DNA of 16,973 bases from an uncultured Methylobacillus sp. (lineage in GTDB: Bacteria; Pseudomonadota; Gammaproteobacteria; Burkholderiales; Methylophilaceae). Position numbers and translations under genes: made by a program. The notes under the pieces were generated by a model. The model was not told the DNA's origin and made no database searches. It saw only the letters and a list, made by a program, of their open reading frames with translations. Shown here piece after piece: positions 8,999 through 16,225 of this stretch; the first letter of the stretch is position 1; every line of letters begins with the position of its first letter. Where the stretch lies: the NCBI GenBank assembly GCA_946481235.1, contig CAMLME010000020.1, positions 1 through 16,973 on the forward strand, in the 5' to 3' direction.

Positions 8999-9250
8999 TT
9001 AGTTTGGTGTGGATGCCGCTTCCTGCGAAATCTGGATGCGATGCGCTTCGGCGCTGCGCAGAATGACGTCAGTTGTTCCGATGCGGACATGCAGCGGGCC
9101 GTGGAAGCGGGCGCGACGGATAAGTTCGATGCGTTTCCCGATGCGGAAACCCAAGGCGTTGAGTCGTTGGTGCAAGCCTTCCTCCGCTGTGATGGCGCGA
9201 ATGACTGCGCATTCTCCGGGTTTCAAGCTATCCAGGCTATGAGTCAGCAT
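8999..9250 (-). CDS. feoA: ferrous iron transport protein FeoA
   Basis: This small cytosolic protein with an SH3-like beta-barrel works with FeoB in ferrous iron uptake, probably through contact with the FeoB cytosolic side. It has 83 residues, near the usual 75-85. The N-terminal LDSLKPGECAVIRAI, central RLNALGFRIGKRIELI and C-terminal GTTDVILRSAEAHRI.I follow the FeoA pattern. ATG at 9250 is the only sensible start, although the Shine-Dalgarno match is poor. It is the first gene of feoAB and lies directly behind a Fur-box-like dyad, so iron-repressed expression is expected. Confidence 0.94.
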   Translation of the reverse strand: MLTHSLDSLKPGECAVIRAITAEEGLHQRLNALGFRIGKRIELIRRARFHGPLHVRIGTTDVILRSAEAHRIQISQEAASTPN

Positions 9251-9269
9251 GACGTCGCAACAATAAGTA

Positions 9270-9288
9270 AATAAGAATGGTTCTTATT
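9270..9288. promoter_or_regulatory. Fur box upstream of feoAB
   Basis: This 19-bp site is a perfect inverted repeat, AATAAGAA-TGG-TTCTTATT. It matches the layout of the Fur consensus (GATAATGATAATCATTATC), and the half-site resembles Fur boxes of other beta- and gammaproteobacteria. It lies 20 bases upstream of the feoA ATG and overlaps the expected transcription start. Fur with Fe2+ bound here would block feoAB transcription. Confidence 0.82.
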
Positions 9289-9313
9289 ATTGCATAACCA
9301 TGAATGAGCGCAA
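9286..9313 (-). promoter_or_regulatory. putative feoAB promoter
   Basis: On the minus strand, TTGCGC (9308-9313) stands 16 bases before AATAAT (9286-9291). The -10 is preceded by TGC, an extended -10 feature. Transcription would start around 9279, inside the Fur box, leaving a leader of about 30 bases. The -35 match is weak, so the prediction leans on the -10 element and on position. Confidence 0.42.
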
Positions 9314-9327
9314 GGGTTTTGTTCTGC

Positions 9328-9362
9328 AAAAGCAAACGGCGCCATAAGGCGCCGTTTGCTTT
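9328..9362 (-). terminator. intrinsic terminator of the yciB-yciI-bolA-PPIase operon
   Basis: A perfect 15-bp stem (arms 9329-9343 and 9348-9362, core AAACGGCGCC/GGCGCCGTTT) has a 4-base loop. It lies 12 bases beyond the PPIase stop codon. On the minus strand it runs into CTTTTG, so it works best in that direction, although the stem is symmetric. It insulates the feoAB promoter from read-through. Confidence 0.85.
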
Positions 9363-9374
9363 AAGCGGTGTAGC

Positions 9375-10166
9375 TTAGTTGGTGACGATCTTGGCCTTGG
9401 CGCGCAGATCGCTCAGCATTTTTTCCAGATTGCGCTGCTGAACCTGTTTCTTCAGGTTGTCCTTGACCTTGTCGTAGGTAGGCGGTTGTGCGGTGCGGGT
9501 GTCTTCAAGCTTGATGACGTGCCAGCCGAACTGGGTCTGCACCGGCGTTTGGGTGACCTGGCCCTTTTTCAATGTGCCGACGGCATCGCTGAACGGCTTG
9601 ACCATTGCGGCCGGCGGGAACCAGCCCAGATCGCCGCCCTTGTCCTTGGAGCCCGGATCCTTGGATTTTTCCTTCGCCAGCTTGGCAAAATCGCCACCCT
9701 TGCCGAGTTGTGCGATGACGTCCTTGGCTTCGGCTTCGGTCGAAACCAAAATGTGGCGCGCGCTGAATTCCTTGTCGCCCACCTGAGCCTTGAATTTTTC
9801 GTACTCTGCCTTGATATCGGCTTCGCTGACGGTGTTCTTTTTCAGGAAGTTTTCGATATAGGTGTTGACCAGCAGTTCGCGACGCAGCAGTTCTTCTTTG
9901 GCGATGTAATCGGGCTGCTTGTCCAGACCCTGTTTCTGGGCTTCCTGAACAACGAGTTCACTGCTGATCAGCTTGTTGACGATGATGCTGCGGACATTGG
10001 CGTCGACATTCTGGCCGCGAGCCGTGGCGTCCTTGGAGATGTAGTCGACCAGCGATTGCTTGATCGGCTTGCCGTTAACCGTGGCGACATTGGTGTCGGC
10101 GGCCTGTGCGGTCGGGACCATCAAGCCAAAAGCAATGGCCAGCAGGGTTTTTTGAGTCAGGTTCAT
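9375..10166 (-). CDS. periplasmic parvulin-type peptidyl-prolyl cis-trans isomerase
   Basis: This 263-residue exported foldase has a signal peptide (MNLTQKTLLAIAFGL core), with likely cleavage after AQA (residues 20-22). Next comes a SurA/PrsA-like helical chaperone region (about 30-130) and one parvulin (rotamase) domain (about 133-222). The rotamase signatures are ARHILV (His138), GGDLGWF (177-183) and QFGWHVIKL. No membrane anchor or lipobox is seen, so the protein is probably soluble in the periplasm, assisting folding of exported or outer-membrane proteins. GAGGAA lies at good distance before ATG 10166. It follows bolA after 33 bases on the same strand and ends at a strong terminator. 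It resembles PpiC/PrsA-type enzymes and lacks the second rotamase domain of SurA. Confidence 0.93.
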   Translation of the reverse strand: MNLTQKTLLAIAFGLMVPTAQAADTNVATVNGKPIKQSLVDYISKDATARGQNVDANVRSIIVNKLISSELVVQEAQKQGLDKQPDYIAKEELLRRELLVNTYIENFLKKNTVSEADIKAEYEKFKAQVGDKEFSARHILVSTEAEAKDVIAQLGKGGDFAKLAKEKSKDPGSKDKGGDLGWFPPAAMVKPFSDAVGTLKKGQVTQTPVQTQFGWHVIKLEDTRTAQPPTYDKVKDNLKKQVQQRNLEKMLSDLRAKAKIVTN

Positions 10167-10199
10167 CGAGATTCCTCGTAATGGATGGAAATGAATGGG

Positions 10200-10469
10200 T
10201 TAGCGTTCGTCAGGGGAGAAGGCGGAAATGCTCACGGCATGAATGCGCGATGGGATAAGGTCTTGAAGCGCTTGATAAATAGCACGATGCCGCATTATCT
10301 GCGATTTGCCGGAAAATTGCGAGCTGACCACGGTGAGCGTGAAATGACCGCCGCCCGTATTCCCGGCATGGCCCGCATGCTTGGCGCTGTCATCGACGAT
10401 TTCCAGCAATTGCGGTTCCAGTATCGCCAGTCGCTGACGAATTTCGCTCTGCAGCTCGGACGGGCTCAA
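10200..10469 (-). CDS. bolA: BolA family protein
   Basis: This 89-residue BolA-family protein has the class II KH-like fold. BolA proteins partner with monothiol glutaredoxins in [2Fe-2S] handling and are linked to envelope and stress responses. The signature QFSGKSQIMRHRAIYQAL (51-68) contains the invariant Arg-His-Arg, and LEIVDDSAKHAGH and GGHFTLTVVS match the first half of the fold. The reading frame starts at TTG 10469; this start is supported because TTGA overlaps the yciI stop codon by 4 bases, a typical coupling arrangement, and no ATG occurs before the conserved region. The assignment as BolA rather than IbaG rests on the FxGKxxxxRHRxIY pattern and is fairly sure. Confidence 0.92.
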   Translation of the reverse strand: MSPSELQSEIRQRLAILEPQLLEIVDDSAKHAGHAGNTGGGHFTLTVVSSQFSGKSQIMRHRAIYQALQDLIPSRIHAVSISAFSPDER

Positions 10470-10768
10470 GCGGGCAGGGTCTTGCGGAAAGGTTGCACGG
10501 TGATGCTGGAGAACACGCCGCCGGTGACAAAGGAGTCGGCTTCCGCCCAGGCCTTCGCTTCGGCAAGCGAGGGAAATTCGGCGACGATCAGGCTGCCGCT
10601 GAATCCGGCTGGACCCGGGTCGATGCTGTCGATGGCAGGGAATGGTCCCGCAAGTACCAGGCGTCCTTCTTCCTGTAACTGTTTCAGCCTTTCCAGGTGC
10701 GTGGGCCGGTTGGCCATGCGTTTTTCCAGGCTATTGGGACTATCCGTGCCGATAATGGCGTAAAGCAT
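10466..10768 (-). CDS. yciI: YciI family protein
   Basis: This 100-residue protein of the YciI/DGPF-like family has a ferredoxin-like alpha-beta fold, usually dimeric. [25 protein letters not shown] at the N-terminus, AGPFPA, and SLIVAEFPSLAEAKAWAEADSF towards the C-terminus are the family hallmarks. The His of RPTHL and the acidic residue of EADSF are the usual putative active-site positions. No confirmed reaction is known for this subgroup. Its ATG shares a base with the yciB stop (TAATG) and its stop overlaps the bolA start, so translation of yciB, yciI and bolA is probably coupled. Confidence 0.93.
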   Translation of the reverse strand: MLYAIIGTDSPNSLEKRMANRPTHLERLKQLQEEGRLVLAGPFPAIDSIDPGPAGFSGSLIVAEFPSLAEAKAWAEADSFVTGGVFSSITVQPFRKTLPA

Positions 10769-11301
10769 TATTCCGGTTCCTTCATGTATTTCCCCAGGAA
10801 AAGACTTTGCAGCACCACGAAGACCAGCATCAGTCCCATCGTGCCGAAAAGCTTGAAGTTGACCCAGGTTTCGGTGGCGAAGTTGAATGCCACGTAAAGA
10901 TTGAGCAGACCCAATACCGCAAAAAAGCCTGCCCAGGCATGGTTCAGTTTGCGCCAGACCGGATCGGGCAACGCAAGCTGTTTATCCATGACAGCGCGAA
11001 TCAGGTTTTTGTTCCAGAAAATTTCGGAGGCGAACAGCACTATTGCGAACAGCCAGTACAAAACGGTCGGTTTCCACTTGATGAAAAGCTCATTGTGCAG
11101 CAGCAAGGTGGCGCCGCCGAACACCACGATGATGACGCCGCTGGCGATCAGCATGCCATCAACTTTGCCGTGCCGGTACTTGACCCAGGCGATCTGCAAC
11201 AGCGTGGCGATAATGGCTGAGGCGGTCGCCGCATAGATACCCAGTATCTTGAAAACGACGAAGAACAGGATGACGGGAAACAGATCGAATAGGAATTTCA
11301 C
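10768..11301 (-). CDS. yciB: inner membrane protein YciB (septation protein A / IspZ family)
   Basis: This 177-residue polytopic inner-membrane protein has about five hydrophobic spans. The family is linked to cell-envelope synthesis and septation, known as YciB in E. coli and IspZ/IspA in Shigella. [18 protein letters not shown] is the conserved N-terminus, and [30 protein letters not shown] and WVNFKLFG are further conserved blocks. The start is GTG at 11301, chosen because it gives exactly this N-terminus; no Shine-Dalgarno site is visible. It is the first gene of the yciB-yciI-bolA-PPIase operon and diverges from rnm. Confidence 0.95.
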   Translation of the reverse strand: MKFLFDLFPVILFFVVFKILGIYAATASAIIATLLQIAWVKYRHGKVDGMLIASGVIIVVFGGATLLLHNELFIKWKPTVLYWLFAIVLFASEIFWNKNLIRAVMDKQLALPDPVWRKLNHAWAGFFAVLGLLNLYVAFNFATETWVNFKLFGTMGLMLVFVVLQSLFLGKYMKEPE

Positions 11302-11339
11302 GTGGGAGAGGGGCTAACGTATCGGTCGGGCTGCTATTT

Positions 11340-11348
11340 TGCTATGAT
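11340..11348 (+). promoter_or_regulatory. putative extended -10 promoter of the rnm operon
   Basis: TGCTATGAT is an extended -10 (TGn plus TATGAT) placed 39 bases before the rnm ATG, giving a leader of about 33 bases. No good -35 is seen. The 86-bp gap between the divergent yciB and rnm genes must hold promoters for both directions; I could not identify the yciB one. Confidence 0.45.
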
Positions 11349-11387
11349 TCTGCTTGGCTCACAAGAGCGGTTCAAGCACGCAACTTT

Positions 11388-12239
11388 ATGCCTTCTCCCT
11401 TTGATTTACATTCCCATTCCATTATTTCAGATGGCACCCTGACGCCAACTGCGCTCGTCGAGCATGCGGCTGCCCGTGGCGTGCGGGTCCTGGCCCTGAC
11501 GGATCATGACGATATCGCGGGCCTGGAAGAGGCAGCCGAGATAGCCGCTCGCCACAATATCGCTTTTATCAATGGTGTGGAGATTTCGGTTACCTGGAAC
11601 AAACGCACGATCCATGTGGTAGGCCTCAAGGTTTCACCGACGCACGAGCCGCTGGTGCAGGGCCTGGCGGCCATACGCGCTGGCCGGCACACGCGGGCCG
11701 AAGGCATGGCTGCTGGACTGGAGCAGGAAGGCATCGCCGGCAGCCTGGAGGGTGCATACAGCTACGCCAAGCGCGGGATCATCAGCCGCTCTCATTTCGC
11801 ACGCTTCCTGGTGGAACAGGGCCATGCAAAAGATATTTCCGCGGTATTCAAGAAGTATCTCGTCAAGGGGAAGCCGGGTTATTTCGAGCATCGGTGGGCC
11901 GATCTGGAAGAGGCTATCGGCTGGATCACCGGCAGTGGCGGCGTTGCCGTGCTGGCGCATCCCGGCCGCTACGATATCGGCCGTACCAATATGGCAATGC
12001 TGCTGGCGGAGTTTCGCGAGCGTGGGGGCGCCGGCATCGAGGTCGTGACCGGCAGCCATACCCCCGAGCAATATCAGCATTTCGCGCGCCTCGCGCACCA
12101 GTTCGGCTTTCAGGCCTCATTGGGCTCCGATTATCATGGTCCAGGTCATACCTATATCGACATGGGCCGTCTGCCGGATTTGCCCGCCGGATGCGTACCG
12201 ATATGGCGCGACTGGCCCGAAGCCGCTGGACTTCATTGA
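11388..12239 (+). CDS. rnm: PHP-domain phosphoesterase (RNase AM / 3',5'-nucleoside bisphosphate phosphatase)
   Basis: This 283-residue PHP-domain hydrolase belongs to the YciV/TrpH group. Characterised members remove the 3'-phosphate of pAp-type nucleotides and act as 5'-3' exoribonucleases (RNase AM in E. coli). The metal-binding residues of the trinuclear PHP site are visible: DLHSHS (His8, His10), Asp15, TDHD (Asp39, His40), Glu65 in NGVEIS, His136 in SRSHFARF, His191 in LAHPGRY, and Asp248/His250 in GSDYHGPG. The start ATG 11388 gives the expected MPSPFDLHSHSIISDGTLTP. It is the first gene of a rightward operon, and yciO follows after 3 bases, as beside trpL in E. coli. Confidence 0.93.
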   Translation: MPSPFDLHSHSIISDGTLTPTALVEHAAARGVRVLALTDHDDIAGLEEAAEIAARHNIAFINGVEISVTWNKRTIHVVGLKVSPTHEPLVQGLAAIRAGRHTRAEGMAAGLEQEGIAGSLEGAYSYAKRGIISRSHFARFLVEQGHAKDISAVFKKYLVKGKPGYFEHRWADLEEAIGWITGSGGVAVLAHPGRYDIGRTNMAMLLAEFRERGGAGIEVVTGSHTPEQYQHFARLAHQFGFQASLGSDYHGPGHTYIDMGRLPDLPAGCVPIWRDWPEAAGLH

Positions 12240-12242
12240 TCG

Positions 12243-12869
12243 ATGGCGCAATTCTTTACGATACATCCCGAAAGTCCGCAGTCGCGCCTGATACGCCAGG
12301 CGGTGGAAATTTTTCGTAGCGGAGGCGTCGTGGCTTATCCCACGGATTCCAGCTATGCGCTCGGCTGCATTCTGGGTGAAAAGGATGCGCAGGAGCGTAT
12401 CCGCGCCATCCGCGGAGTGGACGAGAACCACCATTTCACGCTGGTTTGCCGTAATCTTGCGGAAATTGGCGTATATGCAAAAGTGGACAATAGTCAGTTT
12501 CGCCTGCTCAAGGCCAATACGCCGGGAAGTTATACCTTCATTTTGCAGGCCAGCCGCGAAGTGCCAAGACGTTTGCAGCATCCGAAACGCAGCACCATCG
12601 GGCTGCGCGTGCCGGATCACGCGGTGACGCTGGCGTTATTGGAAGAGTTGAACGAGCCGCTGCTCAGCATGACCCTGATGCTGCCGGGCGACGAGACCCC
12701 CCTCAGCGAAGCATGGGAAATACGCGAACGACTGGAAAAGCAGGTGGATCTGGTCATCGACGCCGGCGCCTGCGATGTGCTGCCGACGACGGTGATCGAC
12801 CTCACCGGAGAGGTGCCGGAGCTGGTGCGCCTGGGCAAGGGCGATCCTGCCCGATTCGGATTGGAGTGA
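12243..12869 (+). CDS. yciO: YciO/Sua5/TsaC-family protein
   Basis: This 208-residue YrdC-domain protein belongs to the L-threonylcarbamoyladenylate synthase superfamily, whose members make the threonylcarbamoyl-AMP used for t6A37 in tRNA. GGVVAYPTDSSYALGC (27-42) and NHHFTLVCRNLAEI are typical of the YciO branch, and STIGLRVPDH is the usual late motif. The branch matters: YciO homologues sit apart from the essential TsaC/Sua5 enzymes, and their physiological role is less settled, so synthase activity is inference here. It lies 3 bases after rnm and 1 base before the M50 protease gene, so it is part of a tight operon. Confidence 0.9.
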   Translation: MAQFFTIHPESPQSRLIRQAVEIFRSGGVVAYPTDSSYALGCILGEKDAQERIRAIRGVDENHHFTLVCRNLAEIGVYAKVDNSQFRLLKANTPGSYTFILQASREVPRRLQHPKRSTIGLRVPDHAVTLALLEELNEPLLSMTLMLPGDETPLSEAWEIRERLEKQVDLVIDAGACDVLPTTVIDLTGEVPELVRLGKGDPARFGLE

Positions 12870-12870
12870 T

Positions 12871-13509
12871 ATGGAATTAAGCCTGATACAGAAAGTTTCG
12901 ATATACGCATTACCGGTAATCTTTGCGATCACGGTACACGAGGCTGCGCACGGCTATGCCGCGCGGTATTTCGGCGACATGACGGCTGCCGCTGCGGGGC
13001 GCATTACGCTCAATCCCCTGAAACATATCGACCCTATCGGTACGGTACTGGTGCCCCTGTTGACCATGCTGGTTGGTGGCATTCTTTTCGGCTGGGCCAA
13101 GCCTGTGCCGGTCGATTTTAGCCGCCTGCGCCAGCCCAAGCGCGACATGTTGTGGGTGGCTGCTGCTGGCCCAGGCTCCAATCTGATCATGGCGCTGTTC
13201 TGGGGCGTGATGTACAAGCTTTCGGCGGCGATGCCCGAAGCCATGATGCTCCCGCTTTCGCTGATGGCGCAGGTTGGCATCATGATCAACGTCGTGCTGA
13301 TGGTGCTCAATCTGTTGCCGTTGCCGCCTCTCGATGGTGGCCGCATTGCCGTCAGTCTGCTGCCCCATCCTTATTCCTGGCAGTTCGCCAAGCTCGAGCG
13401 TTATGGATTCATCATACTGATAGTGCTGTTATTTACCGGTATCCTCGGTAAAATCCTGTGGCCGATCGTGAATGCCGCAATGTCGGCAATCGCATGGCTG
13501 TTTTCTTAA
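12871..13509 (+). CDS. site-2 protease family (M50) membrane metalloprotease
   Basis: This 212-residue, almost wholly hydrophobic M50-family zinc protease has the HEXXH motif HEAAH (His23, Glu24, His27) in the first membrane segment. The third zinc ligand, Asp155, sits in NLLPLPPLDGGR. It belongs to the minimal group without PDZ or CBS domains, often labelled YwhC/SpoIVFB-like. Such enzymes cut substrates inside the membrane. No substrate is known for this subgroup, which lies beside trpS and scpAB in many bacteria. ATG 12871 starts one base after the yciO stop. The gap to trpS is 22 bases. Confidence 0.94.
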   Translation: MELSLIQKVSIYALPVIFAITVHEAAHGYAARYFGDMTAAAAGRITLNPLKHIDPIGTVLVPLLTMLVGGILFGWAKPVPVDFSRLRQPKRDMLWVAAAGPGSNLIMALFWGVMYKLSAAMPEAMMLPLSLMAQVGIMINVVLMVLNLLPLPPLDGGRIAVSLLPHPYSWQFAKLERYGFIILIVLLFTGILGKILWPIVNAAMSAIAWLFS

Positions 13510-13531
13510 ATTGACAAGGCAAATCTGAACC

Positions 13532-14734
13532 ATGGCTGTTGAGCGCGTTTTATCGGGCATGAGGCCCACCGGACACCTGCATCTGGGACACTATCACGGC
13601 GTCCTGAAGAACTGGCTTAAACTCCAGCACGAGCAGGAGTGCCTGTTCTTCGTCGCCGACTGGCACGCGCTCACCACGCACTATGACACGCCGCACGTGA
13701 TCGAGGAAAACGTCTGGGAAATGGTCATCGACTGGCTCGCCGCCGGCGTCGACCCCGCCAGCGCCACCATCTTCATCCAGTCGCGCGTGCCGGAGCATGC
13801 CGAACTGCATACGCTGCTGTCGATGATCACCCCTCTGGGCTGGCTGGAACGCGTGCCGACCTACAAGGACCAGCAGGAAAAACTGTCCAGCAAGGATCTC
13901 TCCACTTACGGCTTCCTCGGTTATCCGCTGCTGCAAAGCGCGGACATCCTGATCTACCGCGCCACGCAGGTGCCGGTGGGCGAGGATCAGGTGCCGCATA
14001 TCGAATTCACGCGTGAAATCGCACGTCGCTTCAATCACATCTACGGCCGCGAACCTGGCTACGAGGAAAAGGCCGAGGCAGCAGTCAAGAAACTGGGCGG
14101 CAAGCGCGGTGCTTTGTACGAAGAACTGCGGACGCGATATCAGGAAACGGGCGACGAAGAAGCTCTGCTCTCCGCGCAGGCGATGATCGAAGAACATCAG
14201 GGACTCTCTCTGGGCGACCGTGAGCGCCTGTTGGGCTATCTGGAAGGCGGGGGCAAGATGATCCTGCTCGAGCCGGAGGCCAAGTTGACACCGGCTTCCC
14301 GCATGCCGGGGCTGGATGGGCAGAAGATGTCCAAATCCTACAACAATACCATTTCGTTGCGCGAAGACCCCGAAGCAATCACCAAGAAAATCCGTACCAT
14401 GCCAACCGATCCGGCGCGCGTGCGCCGTACCGATCCAGGCGATCCAGCCAAATGCCCGGTGTTTCAACTGCATGAAGTGTATTCCGACGAAAACACGCGC
14501 GACTGGGTGCAGCAGGGCTGCCGTGGTGCCTCCATCGGCTGTATTGAATGCAAGCAGCCAGTGATCGACGCGGTGCTGGTCGAACTGAAACCGATTCAGG
14601 AGCGTGCCGCCGAGTATGCCGCAGATCCGACATTGGTGAAGAATATCGTGGCTGACGGCTGCGAACGGGCGCGCAAGCTGGCGCGGGAAACCATGCGCGA
14701 CGTGCGCGAGGCCATGGGGCTGGGATATAACTAA
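13532..14734 (+). CDS. trpS: tryptophanyl-tRNA synthetase, long form
   Basis: This class I aminoacyl-tRNA synthetase charges tRNA-Trp. It has 400 residues against 334 in E. coli. The HIGH-equivalent is HLGH (17-20), and KMSKS is residues 265-269, about 70 later than in the short form. The extra sequence lies at about residues 175-240, is charged, and contains KKLGGKRGALYEELRTRY; this insertion is common in betaproteobacterial TrpS. PVGEDQVPHIEFTREIARRF (Trp/ATP site) is intact. Start ATG 13532 gives MAVERVLSGMRPTGHLHLGH. The stop overlaps the scpA ATG by one base (TAATG), so scpA translation is probably coupled to trpS. No T-box or leader peptide precedes it. Confidence 0.97.
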   Translation: MAVERVLSGMRPTGHLHLGHYHGVLKNWLKLQHEQECLFFVADWHALTTHYDTPHVIEENVWEMVIDWLAAGVDPASATIFIQSRVPEHAELHTLLSMITPLGWLERVPTYKDQQEKLSSKDLSTYGFLGYPLLQSADILIYRATQVPVGEDQVPHIEFTREIARRFNHIYGREPGYEEKAEAAVKKLGGKRGALYEELRTRYQETGDEEALLSAQAMIEEHQGLSLGDRERLLGYLEGGGKMILLEPEAKLTPASRMPGLDGQKMSKSYNNTISLREDPEAITKKIRTMPTDPARVRRTDPGDPAKCPVFQLHEVYSDENTRDWVQQGCRGASIGCIECKQPVIDAVLVELKPIQERAAEYAADPTLVKNIVADGCERARKLARETMRDVREAMGLGYN

Positions 14735-15513
14735 TGTTACCCGCCGCCAGTGCTCGCATTCATGGCGAACCCCTGGCGGAGCTGCCGCAGGATCTGTACA
14801 TCCCACCGGACGCGCTGGAAATCTACCTGGAAACATTTGAAGGCCCGCTCGACCTGCTGCTGTACCTGATCCGCAAGCATAATCTGGATATCCTCGATAT
14901 TCCGATGGCCGATCTTACGCGACAGTACATGAATTACATCGAGAAGATGGGTGCGGCCAAGCTGGAACTGGCCGCGGATTACCTGCTGATGTCGGCGATG
15001 CTGATCGAGATCAAGTCGCGCATGCTGCTGCCGAAACCGGCGGAAATCGAGCAGGAAGAAGACCCGCGTGCCGAGCTGGTGCGGCGCCTGCTGGAATATG
15101 AAGCGATCAAGCTGGCCGCACAGCGTATCGACGATATGCCGCAGGTGGGGCGCGAAATGCTGGTGGCGCAAGCGTATTACGATCATATTCCGCAACAGCA
15201 ATTGCCAGGCGTGACAATGGAGGAGTTGTTTTCCGCATGGCAGGACGTGCTGAAGCGCGCCAGTCACTTCACCCATCACAAGGTGAGTCGCGAGGAGCTT
15301 TCGGTGCGGGAGCATATGAGCATGATTCTGCGAAAACTGAACGCCGAACCCTTGCTGGAGTTTGTTGCGTTGTTCGATTTGAAGGAAGGCATCCCCAAGC
15401 TGGTGGTGTGTTTTCTGGCAATTCTGGAATTGGCGCGCGAAGGCTTGGTGCGATTGACGCAACAAGCGGCATTTACCCCGATTTACGTGCAGGCGAGCGA
15501 TGGCCTCCGGTGA
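14734..15513 (+). CDS. scpA: segregation and condensation protein ScpA
   Basis: ScpA is the kleisin subunit of the Smc-ScpAB condensin, which compacts and helps segregate the chromosome. The 259-residue protein has the family motif [19 protein letters not shown] (34-52) at the kleisin N-domain, then a helical middle, then a C-terminal winged-helix segment ([24 protein letters not shown]) that contacts Smc. About 30 residues precede the conserved motif, somewhat longer than in Gram-positive ScpA. ATG 14734 overlaps the trpS stop and is the coupled start, with no separate Shine-Dalgarno. The 3' end overlaps scpB by 14 bases. An smc gene is not in the window. Confidence 0.95.
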   Translation: MLPAASARIHGEPLAELPQDLYIPPDALEIYLETFEGPLDLLLYLIRKHNLDILDIPMADLTRQYMNYIEKMGAAKLELAADYLLMSAMLIEIKSRMLLPKPAEIEQEEDPRAELVRRLLEYEAIKLAAQRIDDMPQVGREMLVAQAYYDHIPQQQLPGVTMEELFSAWQDVLKRASHFTHHKVSREELSVREHMSMILRKLNAEPLLEFVALFDLKEGIPKLVVCFLAILELAREGLVRLTQQAAFTPIYVQASDGLR

Positions 15514-16066
15514 GACAAGTTCGCCTAGCAACATCCGGCATCTGAAAAACGTGCTGGAAGCGGCGCTGCTGACGAGTCGCGAGCCGCTTTCGCTGGACGA
15601 GCTGCTGCGCCTGTTCGAGGATCGCATGGATCGTACTACGCTACGGATGCTGCTGGATGAATTGAAGACAGACTGGCAAGGCCGTACATTGGAACTGACG
15701 CAGGTGGCAAGCGGCTGGCGTTTCCAGGCACGCGAAGAGTATTGGCCGTATCTGGCGCGGCTCAATCCGGAACGGCCGCAGCGCTATTCGCGTGCGGTGC
15801 TGGAAACGCTGGCGATCATTGCCTACCGCCAGCCGGTGACGCGCGGGGATATCGAGGAAATCCGTGGCGTCGCGGTGAATCCCAATATTATTCGCACATT
15901 GCAGGAGCGCGGATGGATCGACGTGGTTGGCCATCGTGAAGTGCCCGGAAGGCCTTCATTGCTGGCGACGACCAAGACGTTTCTGGACGACCTGAATTTG
16001 CGTTCGCTATCGGAGCTGCCACCGCTGGAGCATTTTCCGCAGCATGAAATACCGCTGGATTTATAA
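15500..16066 (+). CDS. scpB: segregation and condensation protein ScpB
   Basis: ScpB is the dimeric winged-helix (kite) partner of ScpA in the Smc-ScpAB complex. It has 188 residues, typical for the family. [24 protein letters not shown] is the conserved first winged helix, and [25 protein letters not shown] (about 94-118) is the ScpB signature, followed by [21 protein letters not shown]. The start ATG 15500 lies inside the scpA end (14-base overlap), which supports co-translation in a fixed ratio with ScpA. The gene is followed by the 159-bp repeat-bearing spacer before rluB. Confidence 0.96.
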   Translation: MASGETSSPSNIRHLKNVLEAALLTSREPLSLDELLRLFEDRMDRTTLRMLLDELKTDWQGRTLELTQVASGWRFQAREEYWPYLARLNPERPQRYSRAVLETLAIIAYRQPVTRGDIEEIRGVAVNPNIIRTLQERGWIDVVGHREVPGRPSLLATTKTFLDDLNLRSLSELPPLEHFPQHEIPLDL

Positions 16067-16070
16067 AGCA

Positions 16071-16216
16071 ATTAACCGCCAAGGTGCCAAGAACACCAGG
16101 CGAAAATAACAAGAAATCATTCGATGTTTCCGGGCCATAGGCCAGGAGGAAGCATAATTAATCAATACCTTATTTCCTTGCCGCTCTTCGTGGCTCGGTG
16201 CTTCAAAAAGGTTTAG
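16071..16216. repeat. degenerate inverted-repeat element between scpB and rluB
   Basis: The scpB-rluB gap holds two CCAAG/CTTGG-type arms. The left arm (about 16071-16116) reads AACCGCCAAGGTGCCAAGAA at its start. The right arm (about 16166-16216) ends GGTGCTTCAAAAAGGTTTAG and, reverse-complemented, gives CCACGAAGAGCGGCAAGG then GAAATAAGG, similar to the left arm's GCCAAGAACACCAGGCGAAAATAAC. Arms match only imperfectly. Between them lies a small dyad, GGCCATAGGCC (16133-16143). The make-up recalls dispersed non-coding repeats that occur many times in some proteobacterial genomes. The right arm stops next to the rluB ribosome-binding site. Confidence 0.5.
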
Positions 16217-16225
16217 GAGTTTCAA

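Noticed and set aside
13434..13454. Small inverted repeat TTTACCG...CGGTAAA near the end of the M50 gene
   Set aside because: It is inside coding sequence, only 7 bp, with no T-tract at the right place; probably chance.
13550..14836. A 428-codon minus-strand open frame across trpS and the start of scpA
   Set aside because: It is a shadow of trpS produced by third-position GC bias; no motif and no ribosome-binding site.
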